DNA of 64,000 nt from Mimachlamys varia (lineage: Eukaryota; Mollusca; Bivalvia; Pectinida; Pectinidae). The notes under the pieces are model-generated. The model was given only the letters and a program-made list of their open reading frames with translations. It had not been told where the DNA came from and ran no database searches. The DNA lies in assembly GCA_947623455.1 (NCBI GenBank), contig OX392528.1:49742322-49806321 (forward strand), in the 5' to 3' direction. The position numbers were made by a program, and so were the translations under genes. Within the stretch, counting starts at the first letter, position 1. Each line of letters opens with the position of its first letter. Below are positions 12,951 to 25,081 of this stretch, piece by piece.

Positions 12951-14010
12951 ATAAGACTTTCGTTTTTCAATTTCTGTATACTATTCTAGAGACGGGAGCC
13001 AGTCTCCTGCTTTCCCAACAGTTTGCCATTTTAAAGCGCTGGTCTATTCATGATTTTCACCTCCATGCCATTTCGTTGTACAATAACTTCTGTTTCACAC
13101 ACTAACGAAAGGACAGCGGATTACGTAAAATTTCAAATTATCGGTAAAACATTTTGTTGTAGAATTATTGCTTCTCTTTGATCAGTTCGCGATCCATGAC
13201 CATGGCGCGGCGATTATATTCATGTCAACCCCTCGTTTCATGCCGCGTTGTCATCACATCTGCCTGTTTCGCAATACGTGTGTTGATGGTCAATGGACCC
13301 TTAATTCTGTTGGCAACATCATCAAAAGAATGGCAACATTTTGAATGAATTGCCAGAAATTCTGTGAATTTCTTGTTTTTGGGGTAATTTTGAAGGTTTT
13401 TGTTTGGGATAGGGTGGGGGATGAATTGACATCATTTGAATGAGCCAACTTTCGCGTGTTTTGGAAGACGACCAAATCACCACATCCCGCGTTCATCTTG
13501 GAATAAGATGTTTGTCCTTAACAGGTGAAATGAATTTTGGTCAGTAATGGCATTTGGTTCGGCTACGGCATTTTACAGACTATTGACGTTTGCTATGATA
13601 TAAAAACTTTACAAAACTGTTCTGTTTTTGACAAATGAATTGTTATATTGTGCTACAGTGTAAATCTCATCGTATGTTCGTGCGTCCAGTCGCTGTATCA
13701 ATTTTCGAAAGATATGAAGATTTGTCCATTAGAGTCCGTTAGACACATGCAAGCACGTGGTAGTCGGTGACGATTACAGGAGTACTGGACCTCGTGCCTA
13801 TAATAACAAGGAGAAATAACACTAACATCAAACTCTTCTACAAATAATGAAGACGGAATATCCATACTGCCATGAACAACTTATTGCTTATTAGCTCCTT
13901 TTGCTTTTAGTTCATTGGAGTTTTTTTTGTCTATTTTATGTATCAATATTTGTTTTTAAATATTGTTTGCAGTTCACAGTAAAGTATTATTCGAGATGTG
14001 GACTTCTCAT
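12951..14010. other. Non-coding DNA, nothing assigned
   Basis: AT-rich sequence with chance frames only. A G-rich stretch at about 13,405-13,422 is unremarkable. Confidence 0.5.
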
Positions 14011-14088
14011 TCTGATTAAAAAACAGATCCTCACTTTTACTATTGCCTGCACCCGATAATTATAGTGAGGAGCTGTATCTTAATCAGA
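14011..14088. repeat. Foldback repeat with 24-bp arms
   Basis: 14,011-14,034 (tctgattaaaaaacagatcc and following bases) pairs with the reverse complement of 14,065-14,088, with about 5 mismatches and a 30-bp loop. A related single arm (ctgtattttaatcagattg) occurs at 1843-1861. It looks like the hairpin end of a non-autonomous element. Confidence 0.5.
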
Positions 14089-14237
14089 TTGTGGACTTCT
14101 AAACATTTATGCTATTATAATAGAAAGTCGATGTGTACATGTACATAATATCTTTATAAAATTCACAAACCTAAATGAAATCAATTGAAAATCGCTTGCA
14201 ATGGTTGTTCCTGTACCAAATTTTTCGAAAAATAATA

Positions 14238-14402
14238 GATGAAGCAGAAGACGCTTACTCTTCCGGAACACCTGGTCTTATTCTGTTGTACTTTTGCAAG
14301 AGTCTCCATGTAATTTTTTCCTTTGTTCATAGTTTGCCTCTGGTTTAATCGATTTCGTGTTTGGATTATGATTTTATTAACGCTTCGATATTCTATTATT
14401 TA
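14238..14402 (+). repeat. Dispersed repeat R1, copy a
   Basis: One of five copies in this window. Ordered blocks: gatgaagcagaagacgctta, ctcttccggaacacctggtc, tgtacttttgcaagagtctc, ttcctttgttcata, ttaatcgatttcg, ggattatgattttatt and acgcttcgatattctatta. Other copies are at 17,990, 23,470, 40,322 (reverse) and 43,213. The conserved middle stays open in one frame in several copies, so the family may descend from a coding element, but I cannot name the protein. Confidence 0.75.
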
Positions 14403-16800
14403 TATTGCATTTGATACAAAAATCATATTTATTGACACTAAACACAAGAAATGCTTATTTGTGGAAATACGGCTTACTTTACAAAAACAAAAACATTGAT
14501 AACGAAACATCAGCATCAATACAATATCAAGGAGCACTTTTCGTCCGGAAGTGGAATTTCCGGGTGGTCACACTCAGATAGAGAAGGTTCCGCTATACGG
14601 CTCCAAACTTACGTCGCTATTCTGTCAGCGTTATTACACGAAAAAATAATTCTAGATCATTCATGTCGATCAATCGAAGTCAGCGATATGGAACGAAAAC
14701 GTTACACTGTTCGAGGTTATATGAGGCGTGACTAATTATCCTCGGAATACGTAAGTGATATCATTAAAGTCTGGTCCGACGGCTGTCAGGCATACCTACA
14801 TAAGTACACGTGTAAATACAAAGACATTTAGCTTGAGTTTCTACATCTGTGGTGTTCTACGAAGCAGATATATGAACACACATGTAATAATAGGACCAAT
14901 TTTGCAACCCATTGTCGAGCACGTGAGGGTTGTTTTTTCGCCCTCTATGCCGATCATTACTATCGAAGCGTCAATGTTTGAACATAAAACTAGTGTTAAC
15001 TGCCTCAGCGGCTGGGAGGGAAACCCGAGATGATTCTCCGGATAGCAGCTAACTGTAATTGGAATAGAGAGAAGTCCGTGCTCGTGTTTTTTGAAGAGCA
15101 TATCCTTCCAATATAGCCCAAAGCTCCTCCGTTTCTTATCTGAAAAGATAGCTAGATATATAAGTTAACGAATTCTAGACGATATATATATTTTTTAGTG
15201 ATTGTTCATATCTACCATGCTCCTGTTTCGAATGGAAAGGCGTTATCTACAACTTTTAATGGGATAGAGAAACAAGTATGTGCAAATGTGCAATCAATAA
15301 CATGATCTTTGAAACTGACAGTAATATACTATCTCGTCAAATTCGCCATTGGTACTTGTTGGTAATGCCAAGCTTAGAAGGCATCGAGATAGACATCTCC
15401 TGTCCTGAAACGAAGGAGCGAGTGCATTGATTCCATCCATGTCTCCATCCAATTCGTGCTAGAAATAAACGTCTTTGATTTATCCGTCCAAGCCTTCTAG
15501 TGATACATATCTACGTTGGTGTGTGAGAGTGTTACAAATACTTGTACCTATCGCGTAGTGACAGCGGATAGTTGTACAACAAGGAGGCATGTCTGACGAC
15601 TAGAAAGCCACTTGATGAGCAAAGAAGTAGGTATCTTGAGACCAAATGTGTAATAGGAAGAGAGAACACAGATGTGATATTTGCATATCTGGACATGGTG
15701 TATTAGTTGTGGTACTATATGAGATATCGCATTGATGTGAATTTCTAGGAATTTTTTTAATGGAATTGGTTCTTAACCCGCTTCAAATGAACTTGGATAA
15801 TTTGTTTGGGGATTTTCCCCGGCTTATCAGTCAGATTTTATCGGTAACAATATTGAATTGACATTACTGGACACATCTGTCAATGGCCAAACGCTTAAAA
15901 ACGACCGGAGAATGTAAAGCATGTGCAAGGCGTGCGCGAACGCCAAAAAAATCTTAATGGGATGTTCGTATAAAAAATGTGAAAATTGCATCAAAATGCA
16001 TATGCCATTACGTACAATATTTAATGGCTTGTGCCTGATTGAGAAAATTGGATTTGGTGAAGAGATATAGATACCAATAGGGAGTTGCTCTTTTTCTTTT
16101 TTGAAGTGAAATAGGGACATAGGTTGGTCGATGATAATACCCGTAGTTTCCATATACATGTGGCTGGTTATCAAAGACCCTCAGTGAAATGACTTAGCTA
16201 CATCACATATAAGATACCGCGTGTGTTTCAGGTATTCGTTATCATAAGACACCATTTACGCCATTGTTGAGTTGCGATCCTGTGATGGATGGTAGTTGGT
16301 GGTCGTCTCAGCAATGACGGGCTTTATATATCCCTATCACAGACTGGATACAGCTAGCCTTAATTAAAACTGTGGTTGACCGTTATCAGCTAGGCTGTCC
16401 CGGAGTATACCCCACAGGTAGATGGTCCCCCATTGTATTGCGCATTCTCATACAGAAGTACCTGGAGTAATATTATGTTACAGTACATTCTTTTTGATAT
16501 ATTGGATCAATTTGAGTGGATTTATAACTACTTTGGATTATTTTAAACTGAAGAGGACAAGAGCTGTTTTGTGTTGATGCAACGCTATACGGTTAACCTA
16601 CCGCCTATCAAGGAGGAGGAGTATTCATGGGAGATGCAAACGGTTAGCATAGCAAGAGGTATAGTAAGCGAGCCGTTCGTTATCTTTTGCATGTGGCCGT
16701 TTTCAGTGGTATAACCAGTGATCTATACGTGGGATTATAGTTCCCGGCTATTTAGAAGTATTCTACATATCCTTACGTCTATCGTCTGCTCATGCCGTCT
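14403..16800. other. Non-coding DNA, nothing assigned
   Basis: Two adjacent plus-strand frames (14,451-14,735 and 14,755-15,033) and one minus-strand frame (15,827-16,174, 115 codons) are open but show no domain, biased codon use or splice context that I can defend. The rest is featureless. Confidence 0.45.
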
Positions 16801-16814
16801 GATCGGCTGTATTG

Positions 16815-16984
16815 TCTATTTATAAAGTGTCGTCTGCCGCTGTCGACACTAACACATGGAGTATACAAAAAGTAACCATTAGGACCTATAGTTACAGTGT
16901 TTTGATCCTTTGGACGTGGTAAATAACGTTATCATTGGATATGTCAGAGTAATTAAAGATGCAAAATCGGTAATAACTGCAAAG
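16815..16984 (+). CDS. Weak candidate exon with consensus donor
   Basis: A strong donor, aag|gtaagt, ends the candidate at 16,984. An upstream cag ending at about 16,897 could serve as acceptor. It gives about 29 codons open in one frame and phase 0 at both ends, but the pyrimidine tract is poor. Alternatively tatttataaa at about 16,816 is a TATA box, about 30 bp before a first, non-coding exon ending at the same donor. No family is recognised. Both readings rest on motifs only, and a chance donor is quite possible. Confidence 0.2.
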
Positions 16985-17043
16985 GTAAGTAATTTCATAC
17001 TAATTAGACTCCAGAAGAAATATTCATTTCAGAAAAGCTTTAT

Positions 17044-17130
17044 AATGCAGTTTTATTCATTTTTTCGGCATACTGTATCTATTTCTAAATCTAAAAGGTG
17101 CAGCATATGTGTGTGTTACGTCATCTTTTA
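17044..17130 (-). repeat. Dispersed repeat R2, copy c (truncated)
   Basis: Contains ttttttcggcatactgtatc, ctaaaaggtgcagcata and gtgttacgtcatctt, in the same orientation as the copy at 7241. The half carrying the ggccaaaaggtggg block is missing. Confidence 0.7.
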
Positions 17131-17989
17131 CACAAAGAAGGAAAAAGAATAATTATTTCCCGTGTGAACAATTTTTCACAAATTATAGTAGGAAGCCGTT
17201 AATAACATATTACAAATTGTAACTAGTGTTCGGAACGATACTTCGGGATTATCGAAATTTTAGTATGATGTGTATTTCGGTTCCACTTCTTAAGACTTTC
17301 CGATTTATAAAACATCCGGTATGATAGTTGATGTGAATTATGTGAAAGAAAAAATATACATATAATCCTTGTATAGAATGATTCAAGAACACAAGAACAT
17401 ACGTTTTCACCATTTGTATTTTTACACTTCATCAATATGTTTCATTTTAGTTTTTGGATTTATTTCGCTATTTCAAATATTCCAGACACGTGTAACCTAC
17501 TTGTTATGTATTTATTCATGGGTTTATCACTTGAGGACTTTGTTGAAATATAATGAAGTACCTCTAGTGAAGACAAATATACACTTTTATCGATCCATTT
17601 TCGTAATATCGGTTTTTAGATCGTGTTTCTGTTATCTGCAGCTAACAATTAAAATAAGAATATCAAGTTCTCAAATTTCAACGTGTTCCTTGCATATATC
17701 TTACAATTTTTGTCTGCGATGACATAATCGGTCGTTAAACAGAACTTTGATGCATCTGTTGCTCAGATTATATCTATATGATATTAATATTGCAGTTAAA
17801 CGAGTTTGAGAGAGTCTGGAAGACTTAACCAAACAAATCTTCAAAAGACAAACTTCCTTATCTCGATTTCGTAGAATTATAAAGAAAAAAAGCAAATTCA
17901 TAAAATGAGCTAAATGTTGGCATAGCCATTGAAGGCAAATACGTCATTCTAAATACCCCATGTTTTTAGTGTGATACTAAGTGTGCTCA

Positions 17990-18190
17990 CTTGTGATTGA
18001 GAAGTATGACTCGGTTCTCACTTTGAGGACTTGACGTTTACCTTAATGTGACGTCGATGAAGCAGAATACCTGGTCTATTCTCTTGTACTTTTGCAAGGG
18101 TCTATATGTATTAATATTTTGCGCCTTGTCTAATCGGTTTTGAGTTCGGATTATGGTTTAATTGACGCTTTGGCATTCTACGATTTTTAT
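17990..18190 (+). repeat. Dispersed repeat R1, copy b (internal deletion)
   Basis: Starts with the upstream part also seen at 23,470 and 40,322 (gattgagaagtatgactcgg), then tcgatgaagcagaa joined directly to tacctggtc. The gacgcttactcttccgg block is lost by a short deletion. It ends with gagttcggattatgg and gacgctttggcattcta. Confidence 0.7.
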
Positions 18191-19397
18191 TTTATGTAAT
18201 ACATATAATATAATTCAAGATTTTGAGGTTTTGATATTCGAGATATCCGTGATACTTTGAAGAAAATTTGACAGTACGACTTTTGAGATGTCCATGATTC
18301 TAATAATGCCAGGAGTTATTGGATACTTGCAGATTCATCATAGGACATTGACCTATTGTATCATAGCGTGTAGTATGTAGATTTCCGTATCAAATTGTTA
18401 CTCTTCATATACTGACCGATGGAGTGGTCAATTGGCCGGGGGTTACTTCCACGACAGACATTGACGCAGTAATTGAAATTCTCCTACATCGGAGGCCTAT
18501 ATAACACGTATGTCGTTAGCGTCACTTAATGAAGCCAGTTAGTAAACCGCATGTACCGTAGTTATACAAAAAATGCTTTATATGGAGTTGTTTTTCACAG
18601 ATAATTTCAAAAAGGTTTAATATATTGTGTTGCATTCCGTTCCGTTATGCTAAGGCGGCACAGACACCCTTATGGAGTGCTCATTGTTATCTATTACTCA
18701 GACCAATATCATGTCGTCTGCTAGCTACACTGTTTCCCCACAACTGTATTACTGATATGCTAACATTCTTTCAATATCAAAATTTTTGGATATTTCACAC
18801 TTGTTCATTGGGGAAAAAATCTGCTGTTTTTTGCAAATGTGATCCAATTTTAAATCTTTTCCTTAATTGACATTTACCTTATAGCACTATAGATATGGAT
18901 CTGCCTAGTGCTTGTGTGGAGCTCGTGTGTGCCTTGCTTTAATCTGTAGCTAAGTGCTTATAGGTAGCATATAGCACAGCCATCTCACTAAAAGCCAAAG
19001 CTACTTGTAAATGCTCCCTTGAGTGTTGAGACTCCTTATCAGAAGGCGTATGCTTCATTCCCATAAAGAGGTTTATCCTTACGCAGTTTCTGTAATAAGT
19101 CTCACTCTCACATGTAGGTATCAAAAGCCATTTCACGCGTTTCCTTGCATAATCTACTTTTCCCCAAAGGAACATTTCCTGGTAGATCTGACGGTATCTA
19201 TGTCTTACAGTTGATCCATCCTATTCCCATCCTTAAATTTTCTTTGTTGTTTCTGTAACTGTTTCTATACTACCGATAGTTGTCTTCTACGGAGAAATCG
19301 TTTCGTCATTAACGTTCGTTCGCGACTTCCTTTCGGAACCCTCCAAATTTCAACAATCTATTTCTATCTTAGAAACGGTAAGCATCTTTCTGTTTTG
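18191..19397. other. Non-coding DNA, nothing assigned
   Basis: Short chance frames only; no repeat or regulatory motif that I can defend. Confidence 0.5.
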
Positions 19398-19722
19398 ATA
19401 TCCATGATATACTGTACCGATGTGTTATATATCCATTAAAATTGTACCAATGTGTTAAATATTCATTAAATACTGTACCAATGTGTTAAATATCCATTAA
19501 ATACTGTACCAATGTGTTATATCGCCTCTCCGTTAAATACTGTATTAATGTTATAGATGTTTTTAAATACTGTACCAGTGTGATTGATATCAATTAAAAA
19601 TTGTACCAATGTGTTAAATATCCATTAAATAGTGTACCAATGTGTAAGATATCGATATAATACTGTAAAAATGAGCTAGATATCCATTTCATGATGTACC
19701 AAAGTGTTTGATATGAAATGAA
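19398..19722 (+). repeat. Degenerate minisatellite, about 31-bp unit
   Basis: About ten copies of a unit built from actgtaccaatgtgtt plus aaatatccattaaat. Outer copies are diverged (tgtattaatg, tgtaaaaatgagctag, tgtaccaaagtgtttg), as expected for an old array. It is AT-rich and non-coding. Confidence 0.85.
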
Positions 19723-20805
19723 ACTCGTTTGGTTTGATTGGTTTTTTACGTCATAATAACAGCCAGGGTCACTTAACGACAACCTCATGGAGTATGCGAT
19801 GAGGATGCTTGGGTTGCCTGCGTGTGTATTTGGGAGGCGGTGGTATGTTATTGTAAGCTCTTTTGTGATAGTCCGGATCCTTTGCCGATCTTAAGTGCTA
19901 CCGCACTGAAGTATACTGCTGAAGGCCCCCAGCAAAATACCTCACCCGGTTACATTATACTGACAACGGGTCAACCAGTCGTTCCACTACCATAGTGCTG
20001 AGCGTCAAGCAGAGACAATTAACTACCATTGTTAGAGACTCGAGTATTATGAAACTCGTCTTATCTGACTCACTTAGAATTAGAAGCAAAGATTAAACTG
20101 GATGATTATAAATGAATTTCTGATACTGTGCAGTTGTCCTAGGAAACAAAACAAAACAAATAAGTTTGAATGGATATCAAAAGGTCGGATTGAACATACT
20201 CAATTTCTATTCTGCATTTGTTGCTATCTCTGTGTTCTTTTGTTTTTTGTTGTTGTTCGTAATCGAGTCCTCTCGAAAAACTCCGTACGTTTCTGTCGAG
20301 CAGGTCTTAGCGATGCAGTCTTATTCTATTAGGGTTGTAACAAGGGTTCCCTAGTATGTACATCATGGTTATATTACCTGGCTCATCTTTTACTTCTGGG
20401 TTTTAATGCTTAAATCGGTTTCCCTCTCAGCAGTTTATGGCTAACCTTGTTTTCTCCTCAGCAATTCATGTTCTATTCGACAGCTCTTTTCCGCTATTTT
20501 TCCATCAGATAACGATCCTGAAAAGTCCCGAGTTTTATCTTCTACGGGGATTATTCTCAGCTTGGATTTTTTTTTTTTTTGAAAGAGAGAGAGAATTGTT
20601 ATCGTTCGTTCTTCTTCAAGCTACGTCGCCTGCTAACTACATTGAACCATAAACTGTGAAGTATTAAGGTAATTGAAAAAGCCAAACTCTGTTTCTGATG
20701 AGAAAACAGAAATGAATTTTCTAGGCCAAATACGTGGGTTACTATCCATGTCATTGCGATTTTATTTGACTTAATTTGAGAAAGAACACAAATATTACGT
20801 AAAAT

Positions 20806-20870
20806 GTTAGCAAGAAGTCCTCTAGAGACTTTTTATCCACGCTAGCAAGGAGCCCTCCGGAGACCTTTTA
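20806..20870 (+). repeat. Two-copy direct repeat, 35-bp period
   Basis: gttagcaagaagtcctctag followed by agacttttta is repeated as gctagcaaggagccctccgg followed by agacctttta. Both copies carry a small palindrome at the centre (tctaga or tccgga). Confidence 0.55.
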
Positions 20871-22331
20871 GGCATGATATTGAAGCGTGTTGATACTAAT
20901 TCGAGAATATGGAATTCTCTTACTTGCTCACATCATCTACCTTTAATTCCCCCTTATGAGTCTAACGAGTCCAACCCTGTATTCTATCATTAAAAAGACT
21001 TACTCGTTTCTTGCAAGGTTTGCACATTCCTAATACGTGCTGGTACACAATGTCGAACAGACAAATGCTTTATTGATCTAACGCGTGATCTCGGGCGGAT
21101 TTCCTTTTTCTCGTACTCAACGTGAACTTGTCTCGATGATATAGTGTATATCGCCGCCTTATATAGGGCAGTTCTGGGTCACCTCGCCATGTCCTTGGTG
21201 TTAAACATCATTGTCATCGCCCTAGATAGCGGAAATACGTTATTTTCTTGTCAAATGCTTCGTTTCATCTCAACAGGGTTTTACTACGAAATTGTTCCAA
21301 CACTTTGAGGTCGTTCTAACATCTTAGCTTTTAAGGTCGATACGTTAGTAGAAGGAGATATGACAGTGGTAATTATCTCAGTAAATCCTGTCTGATGAGC
21401 CGAGTTTAAGTGTTCCATAGGTATGCCGTGATCTAGTTGATGGAACACTCTGACACAACAGATAATTATCTTCGACGATCACGTGATCAGAGTCTCGGAC
21501 AGTCTACAACCAACAAGTATTATCGATTTTATTTAAGATTTGTCGTTTTAGTTTCGTATTTCGTGTTTGAACTACTCTACATGAAATGAAACCTTTTGTT
21601 GTGATGGAAAACAATTTTCCTCCTGTTAAAAGCAGACCAAAAAACTGAAGCTGATGTTTCACCAACCATTTTATCAAATATCAATTTAAGAAATTATGAT
21701 CATATGCAAAAAAGTATTTTAAAGGTATCTTACAATGTCGTTGACTATCAGAACTAGAGACGGCTATGTGACATTTGTTTTAATTTGAAATGCCTTTGCT
21801 TTATCTTTATTAATATGTTTATCTTACACATTAACGGAATAATTAAGCAGTCATCAATTAAGATTATATAACACAGACGTCCCCTGTCGGTGCTGCCACT
21901 TCTGGCCTGGGATAATTATACACGTACTTTCAGAAATATCTGCCAGGTGAAGCTTGCTAGACCGACCGGATGGAGATACCACCTGGTGAACTCTAAAATC
22001 TGCTGTGCCTAATTAATATCTATAAAAATATTATAAGGTTTACAATGAGCATATGTATCATGCAATCACTCTATATCGTCTGGCAATAACTCAAATACAA
22101 GGTAAACAGTTCGCAGAGACACATGTACTTATATGCGGACCAAATCGCTATCCAATGCATTGTGTAATGAAATCTCACTTCCTGGACGCTATCCGGGTAA
22201 TTCCTTTGTCCGAATACTTTTGGAAGACAAATATGTACGGATTAATATCGTTAACAGTGTATATGAAATGTGCATTGCTGTACTATCATACATGGAGTTT
22301 TGTACCATCCTCGTGTCTTCTCTACAGCTCA
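20871..22331. other. Non-coding DNA, nothing assigned
   Basis: The plus-strand frames at 22,053-22,387 overlap in two phases, run into the minisatellite and show no recognisable domain. A 9-bp inverted repeat (gtgttccat / atggaacac) lies at about 21,411-21,449. No gene is supported. Confidence 0.45.
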
Positions 22332-22902
22332 GAAAATATGTAAGTAACTTATGGCTTGGGAGTAGAATTGTGAAAACGTGTAAGTAACTTATGGCTTGGG
22401 AGTAGAATTGAGAAAACGTGTAAGTAACGTATGGCTTGAGAGTGGAATTGTGAAAACGTGTAAGTAACGTATGGCTTGGGAGTAGAATTGTGAAAACATG
22501 TAAGTAACTTATGGCTTGGGAGTAGAATTGTGAAAATATGTAAGTAACTTATGGCTTGGGAGTAGAATTGTGAAAATATGTAAGTAACTTATGGCTTATG
22601 AGTGGAAATTGTGAAAATATGTAGGTAACTAATGGCTTGGGAGTAGAATTGTGAAAATATGTAAGTAACTTATGGCTTGGGAGTAGAATTGTGAAAACAT
22701 GTAAGTAACTTATGGCTTGGGAGTAGAATTGTGAAAATATGTAAGTAACTTATGGCTTGGGAGTAGAATTGTGAAAATATGTAAGTAACTTATGGCTTGT
22801 GAGTGGAAATTGTGAAAATATGTAGGTAACTAATGGCTTGGGAGTAGAATTGTGAAAATATATAAGTAACTTATGGCTTGGGAGTGGAATTGCGAAAAAT
22901 GG
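22332..22902 (+). repeat. 40-bp minisatellite, 14 copies, with higher-order block
   Basis: Units begin near 22,340, 22,380, 22,420 and so on, and contain gtaagtaacttatggcttgg then gagtagaattgtgaaaata. Units are very similar, so the array is young. The variant pair gagtggaaattg followed by gtaggtaactaatgg occurs twice, 201 bp apart (near 22,580 and 22,781), showing that a block of five units was duplicated. Most units start with the splice-donor consensus gtaagt. There is no unique spacer between units. Confidence 0.95.
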
Positions 22903-23106
22903 CAAGTAAGTGTCGTTTCTGTCCAAGATGACCGATTCGTTAGATCGGATAAAGCTTTTTTTTCTATAGTAATTTAATAAGTTAATCAATAAGATAACTT
23001 ATAATATATTGAAGTTGGTGTGACGATTACCTGCCTATTGGTGTACGTTTCAAGTTTGAATGGTAGTGTGCCTATTTGTTTGTATTAGTATACAAACATA
23101 TCTACT

Positions 23107-23409
23107 TAAACTATGACCAACTTGGACAGCTTACTACACTTATGTACTAAGTTATACGATAAACGTCATAATTTAAATTGTCCGATCGTGAACTTTCCAT
23201 TTCTTGATAGTAGCATCCCTCCTCTTCCAACTTATAATGTTTACATATCGCAGCTGATTCGTTATTCAAGGACTTGCTCTAAATATCGAGATTTTCGTGA
23301 TAGATGTCAGCTTCTGACAAACACATTTTTATACTACACTGGGATTCGAGAGATGCGTGTTGATGTGAACTATGAGCAAGTGTTGAAGTCACCATCCTGG
23401 TCTCATTAA
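23107..23409 (+). pseudogene. Reverse transcriptase fragment of a retroelement
   Basis: The plus-strand frame from 23,113 encodes 98 residues containing KLYDKRHNLNCPIVNFPF, then NVYISQLIRYSRTCSKY, RDFRDR and QLLTN. From family knowledge, this series (KLYDKRDDF, PIVNFPFL, YGVYISQLIRYAR-C, DFL-R--LLT) is typical of the C-terminal part of reverse-transcriptase ORFs in invertebrate retroelements. The catalytic FADD-type motif is absent because upstream sequence is missing or decayed. After QLLTN the frame diverges from the expected continuation and stops at 23,407. It is a dead 5'-truncated copy; the exact clade is not resolved. It lies between the 40-bp array and an R1 copy. Confidence 0.75.
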
Positions 23410-23469
23410 AAAAATGTTTTGTATCCTTATGTGATATGAAAGTGGAAGTGTTTGAGTATGCTCATTATT

Positions 23470-23655
23470 GTACTTACTTATTGAGATTGAGAATGATAAC
23501 TCGGTTTTGACTTTGGGGACGGGTTTCGTCGATGAAGCAGAAGACGCTTACTCTTCCGGATCACCTTGTTGTACTTTTACAAGATTCTCAATGCTATTCT
23601 TTCCTTTGATAATATTTTGTCCCTAGTTAAATCGATTTTGACTTCGCTTTGGTCT
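23470..23655 (+). repeat. Dispersed repeat R1, copy c
   Basis: Contains ttgagattgagaatgataac, tcgatgaagcagaagacgct, ctcttccggatcacct, tgtacttttacaag, ttcctttgataatatt and aaatcgattttgacttcg. It starts about 60 bp after the reverse transcriptase relic, and could be part of the same decayed insertion. Confidence 0.7.
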
Positions 23656-24807
23656 TAACTATCAATATGTGTCTCATGCATTAGCACGTACATGTATCCC
23701 TCTTGTGGTCAAAGTATCTTGGGACAGAATTTGATTTCGCTCTTAAGAATATATTAAATTGATTTGTCTTTCTATACAGTTTTTGTTCCATGGTATCCAA
23801 CAGAAAAACATCGGATATCTTTCACGAAAGAAAATGTGGTCGGGGCGAGGTAACCAACTGACTGTGACAGTGACATTGAACCAGAAGATTTAGAACACCC
23901 ATTTGTTCAAGCACATGAAAGTTTGATAACTTATAATACCGTCCCAGGCTTGATATCGATCAATATACTGGAAAATCTCCTTGAATTTTCCTGTCCGTTG
24001 TCACCTTGACAACGCCCGGTATAGTCATTGCGTGCTCGTACGTCAAGGTCATTTTGAACCCGATTACAACATTTCTTATGAAAGTGTCCATTATGTCTCT
24101 TCTGTTCTTTGCCTTTTTGATATATTATGTCAAAGGCGTTTATTTTAAACCGTTGTCATTATCTATTTCATAAGATCATACATGTATATTGCCGTATATC
24201 TAAAATGATTGAAGACTGCATTTCCGGATTCCTATGCCGACCGGAAGCCTCGCTTTCATAACCTCCATATAATTTGGAATATCTGACATAGTTATATACT
24301 TTATACCATAAAAGCTGCAAAAATACGTACTAAAGTAAATATCTCTTTTTGTTGACGACTTTTTTTGTTTTTCTTTGCGATGCTTTTATATACTATACGT
24401 CTAAATTGCGGTCAGGTATTGCATATTATCCGGATCGATCTGACCTCCTTTTACACGTTATTCCTATTCCTCATTATTTTTGTGTGTTCGTGTTCGTTTT
24501 CTGCGGTATAATGACCTATATTCTGTGTCATTTCAGCACGCATGGATACAATGAACCTTTCTTCGCAGTTATAATAGCTCCCCAGGGAGTTAGGGGATCA
24601 GCGCTCCATAGCCAACGGCTTTATAATAGCCTGTAGATCTGGTACTGAATCGTGATCTTGTTTCTTAATGATATCTTTGGTCCATTTTCGACCAGGACCA
24701 ATTTTTGTGTGGTTTCCATCAAAAGAGTGTGTAAACATAACAACCTGTATCACTGGAATCCAAATATTTCCAAAATCAATGCATTAATAAGGACTGTTTG
24801 AGATAAG
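23656..24807. other. Non-coding DNA, nothing assigned
   Basis: A 95-codon plus-strand frame at 24,349-24,636 is Phe/Tyr/Cys-rich as expected from T-rich DNA and has no recognisable domain. Nothing else is seen. Confidence 0.5.
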
Positions 24808-24809
24808 TA

Positions 24810-24983
24810 AAGTCGAACGTCGTTAACTCGAACTCGTATAACCCGAACACCAGTTTAACTCGAAGTATTATGTCAGTCTCGGTCAAGCTTTATGCTAAAT
24901 TTCAAACTCACGTAACTTGCATACTCGGATAACTCGAAGTGTTACTATGGTCCCGTTGACTTCGAGATAACAAGGTTCGACGC
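24810..24983. mobile_element. pogo/Tigger-like non-autonomous element (174 bp)
   Basis: The left end aagtcgaacgtcgttaactc and the right end (reverse complement begins gcgtcgaaccttgttatctc) are inverted repeats of about 21 bp with few mismatches. The element is flanked by TA at 24,808-24,809 and 24,984-24,985, the target duplication expected for the Tc1/mariner-pogo superfamily. Internal text repeats variants of taactcgaa. From family knowledge, cagtcgaacctcgttaactc-type ends are typical of Tigger/pogo-like elements. There is no transposase; it is a MITE. Confidence 0.7.
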
Positions 24984-25081
24984 TATGTAGCGTTTCCGCT
25001 GGTATCCACACGATGATGTGGCTGGGCGAGACGCTGTAAAATTGACTACGGTAGGGATAACTCGAACAAATTACTCAACCG

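Noticed and set aside
15827..16174. 115-codon minus-strand ORF
   Set aside because: Composition follows the AT-rich background and no domain or splice context was seen.
22053..22387. Plus-strand ORFs ending at the first GTAAGT of the 40-bp array
   Set aside because: Two overlapping phases without a domain; the GTAAGT belongs to the minisatellite unit.
22332..22902. CRISPR-like array of 40-bp repeats
   Set aside because: There are no unique spacers; units abut each other, as in a minisatellite, and the genome is eukaryotic.
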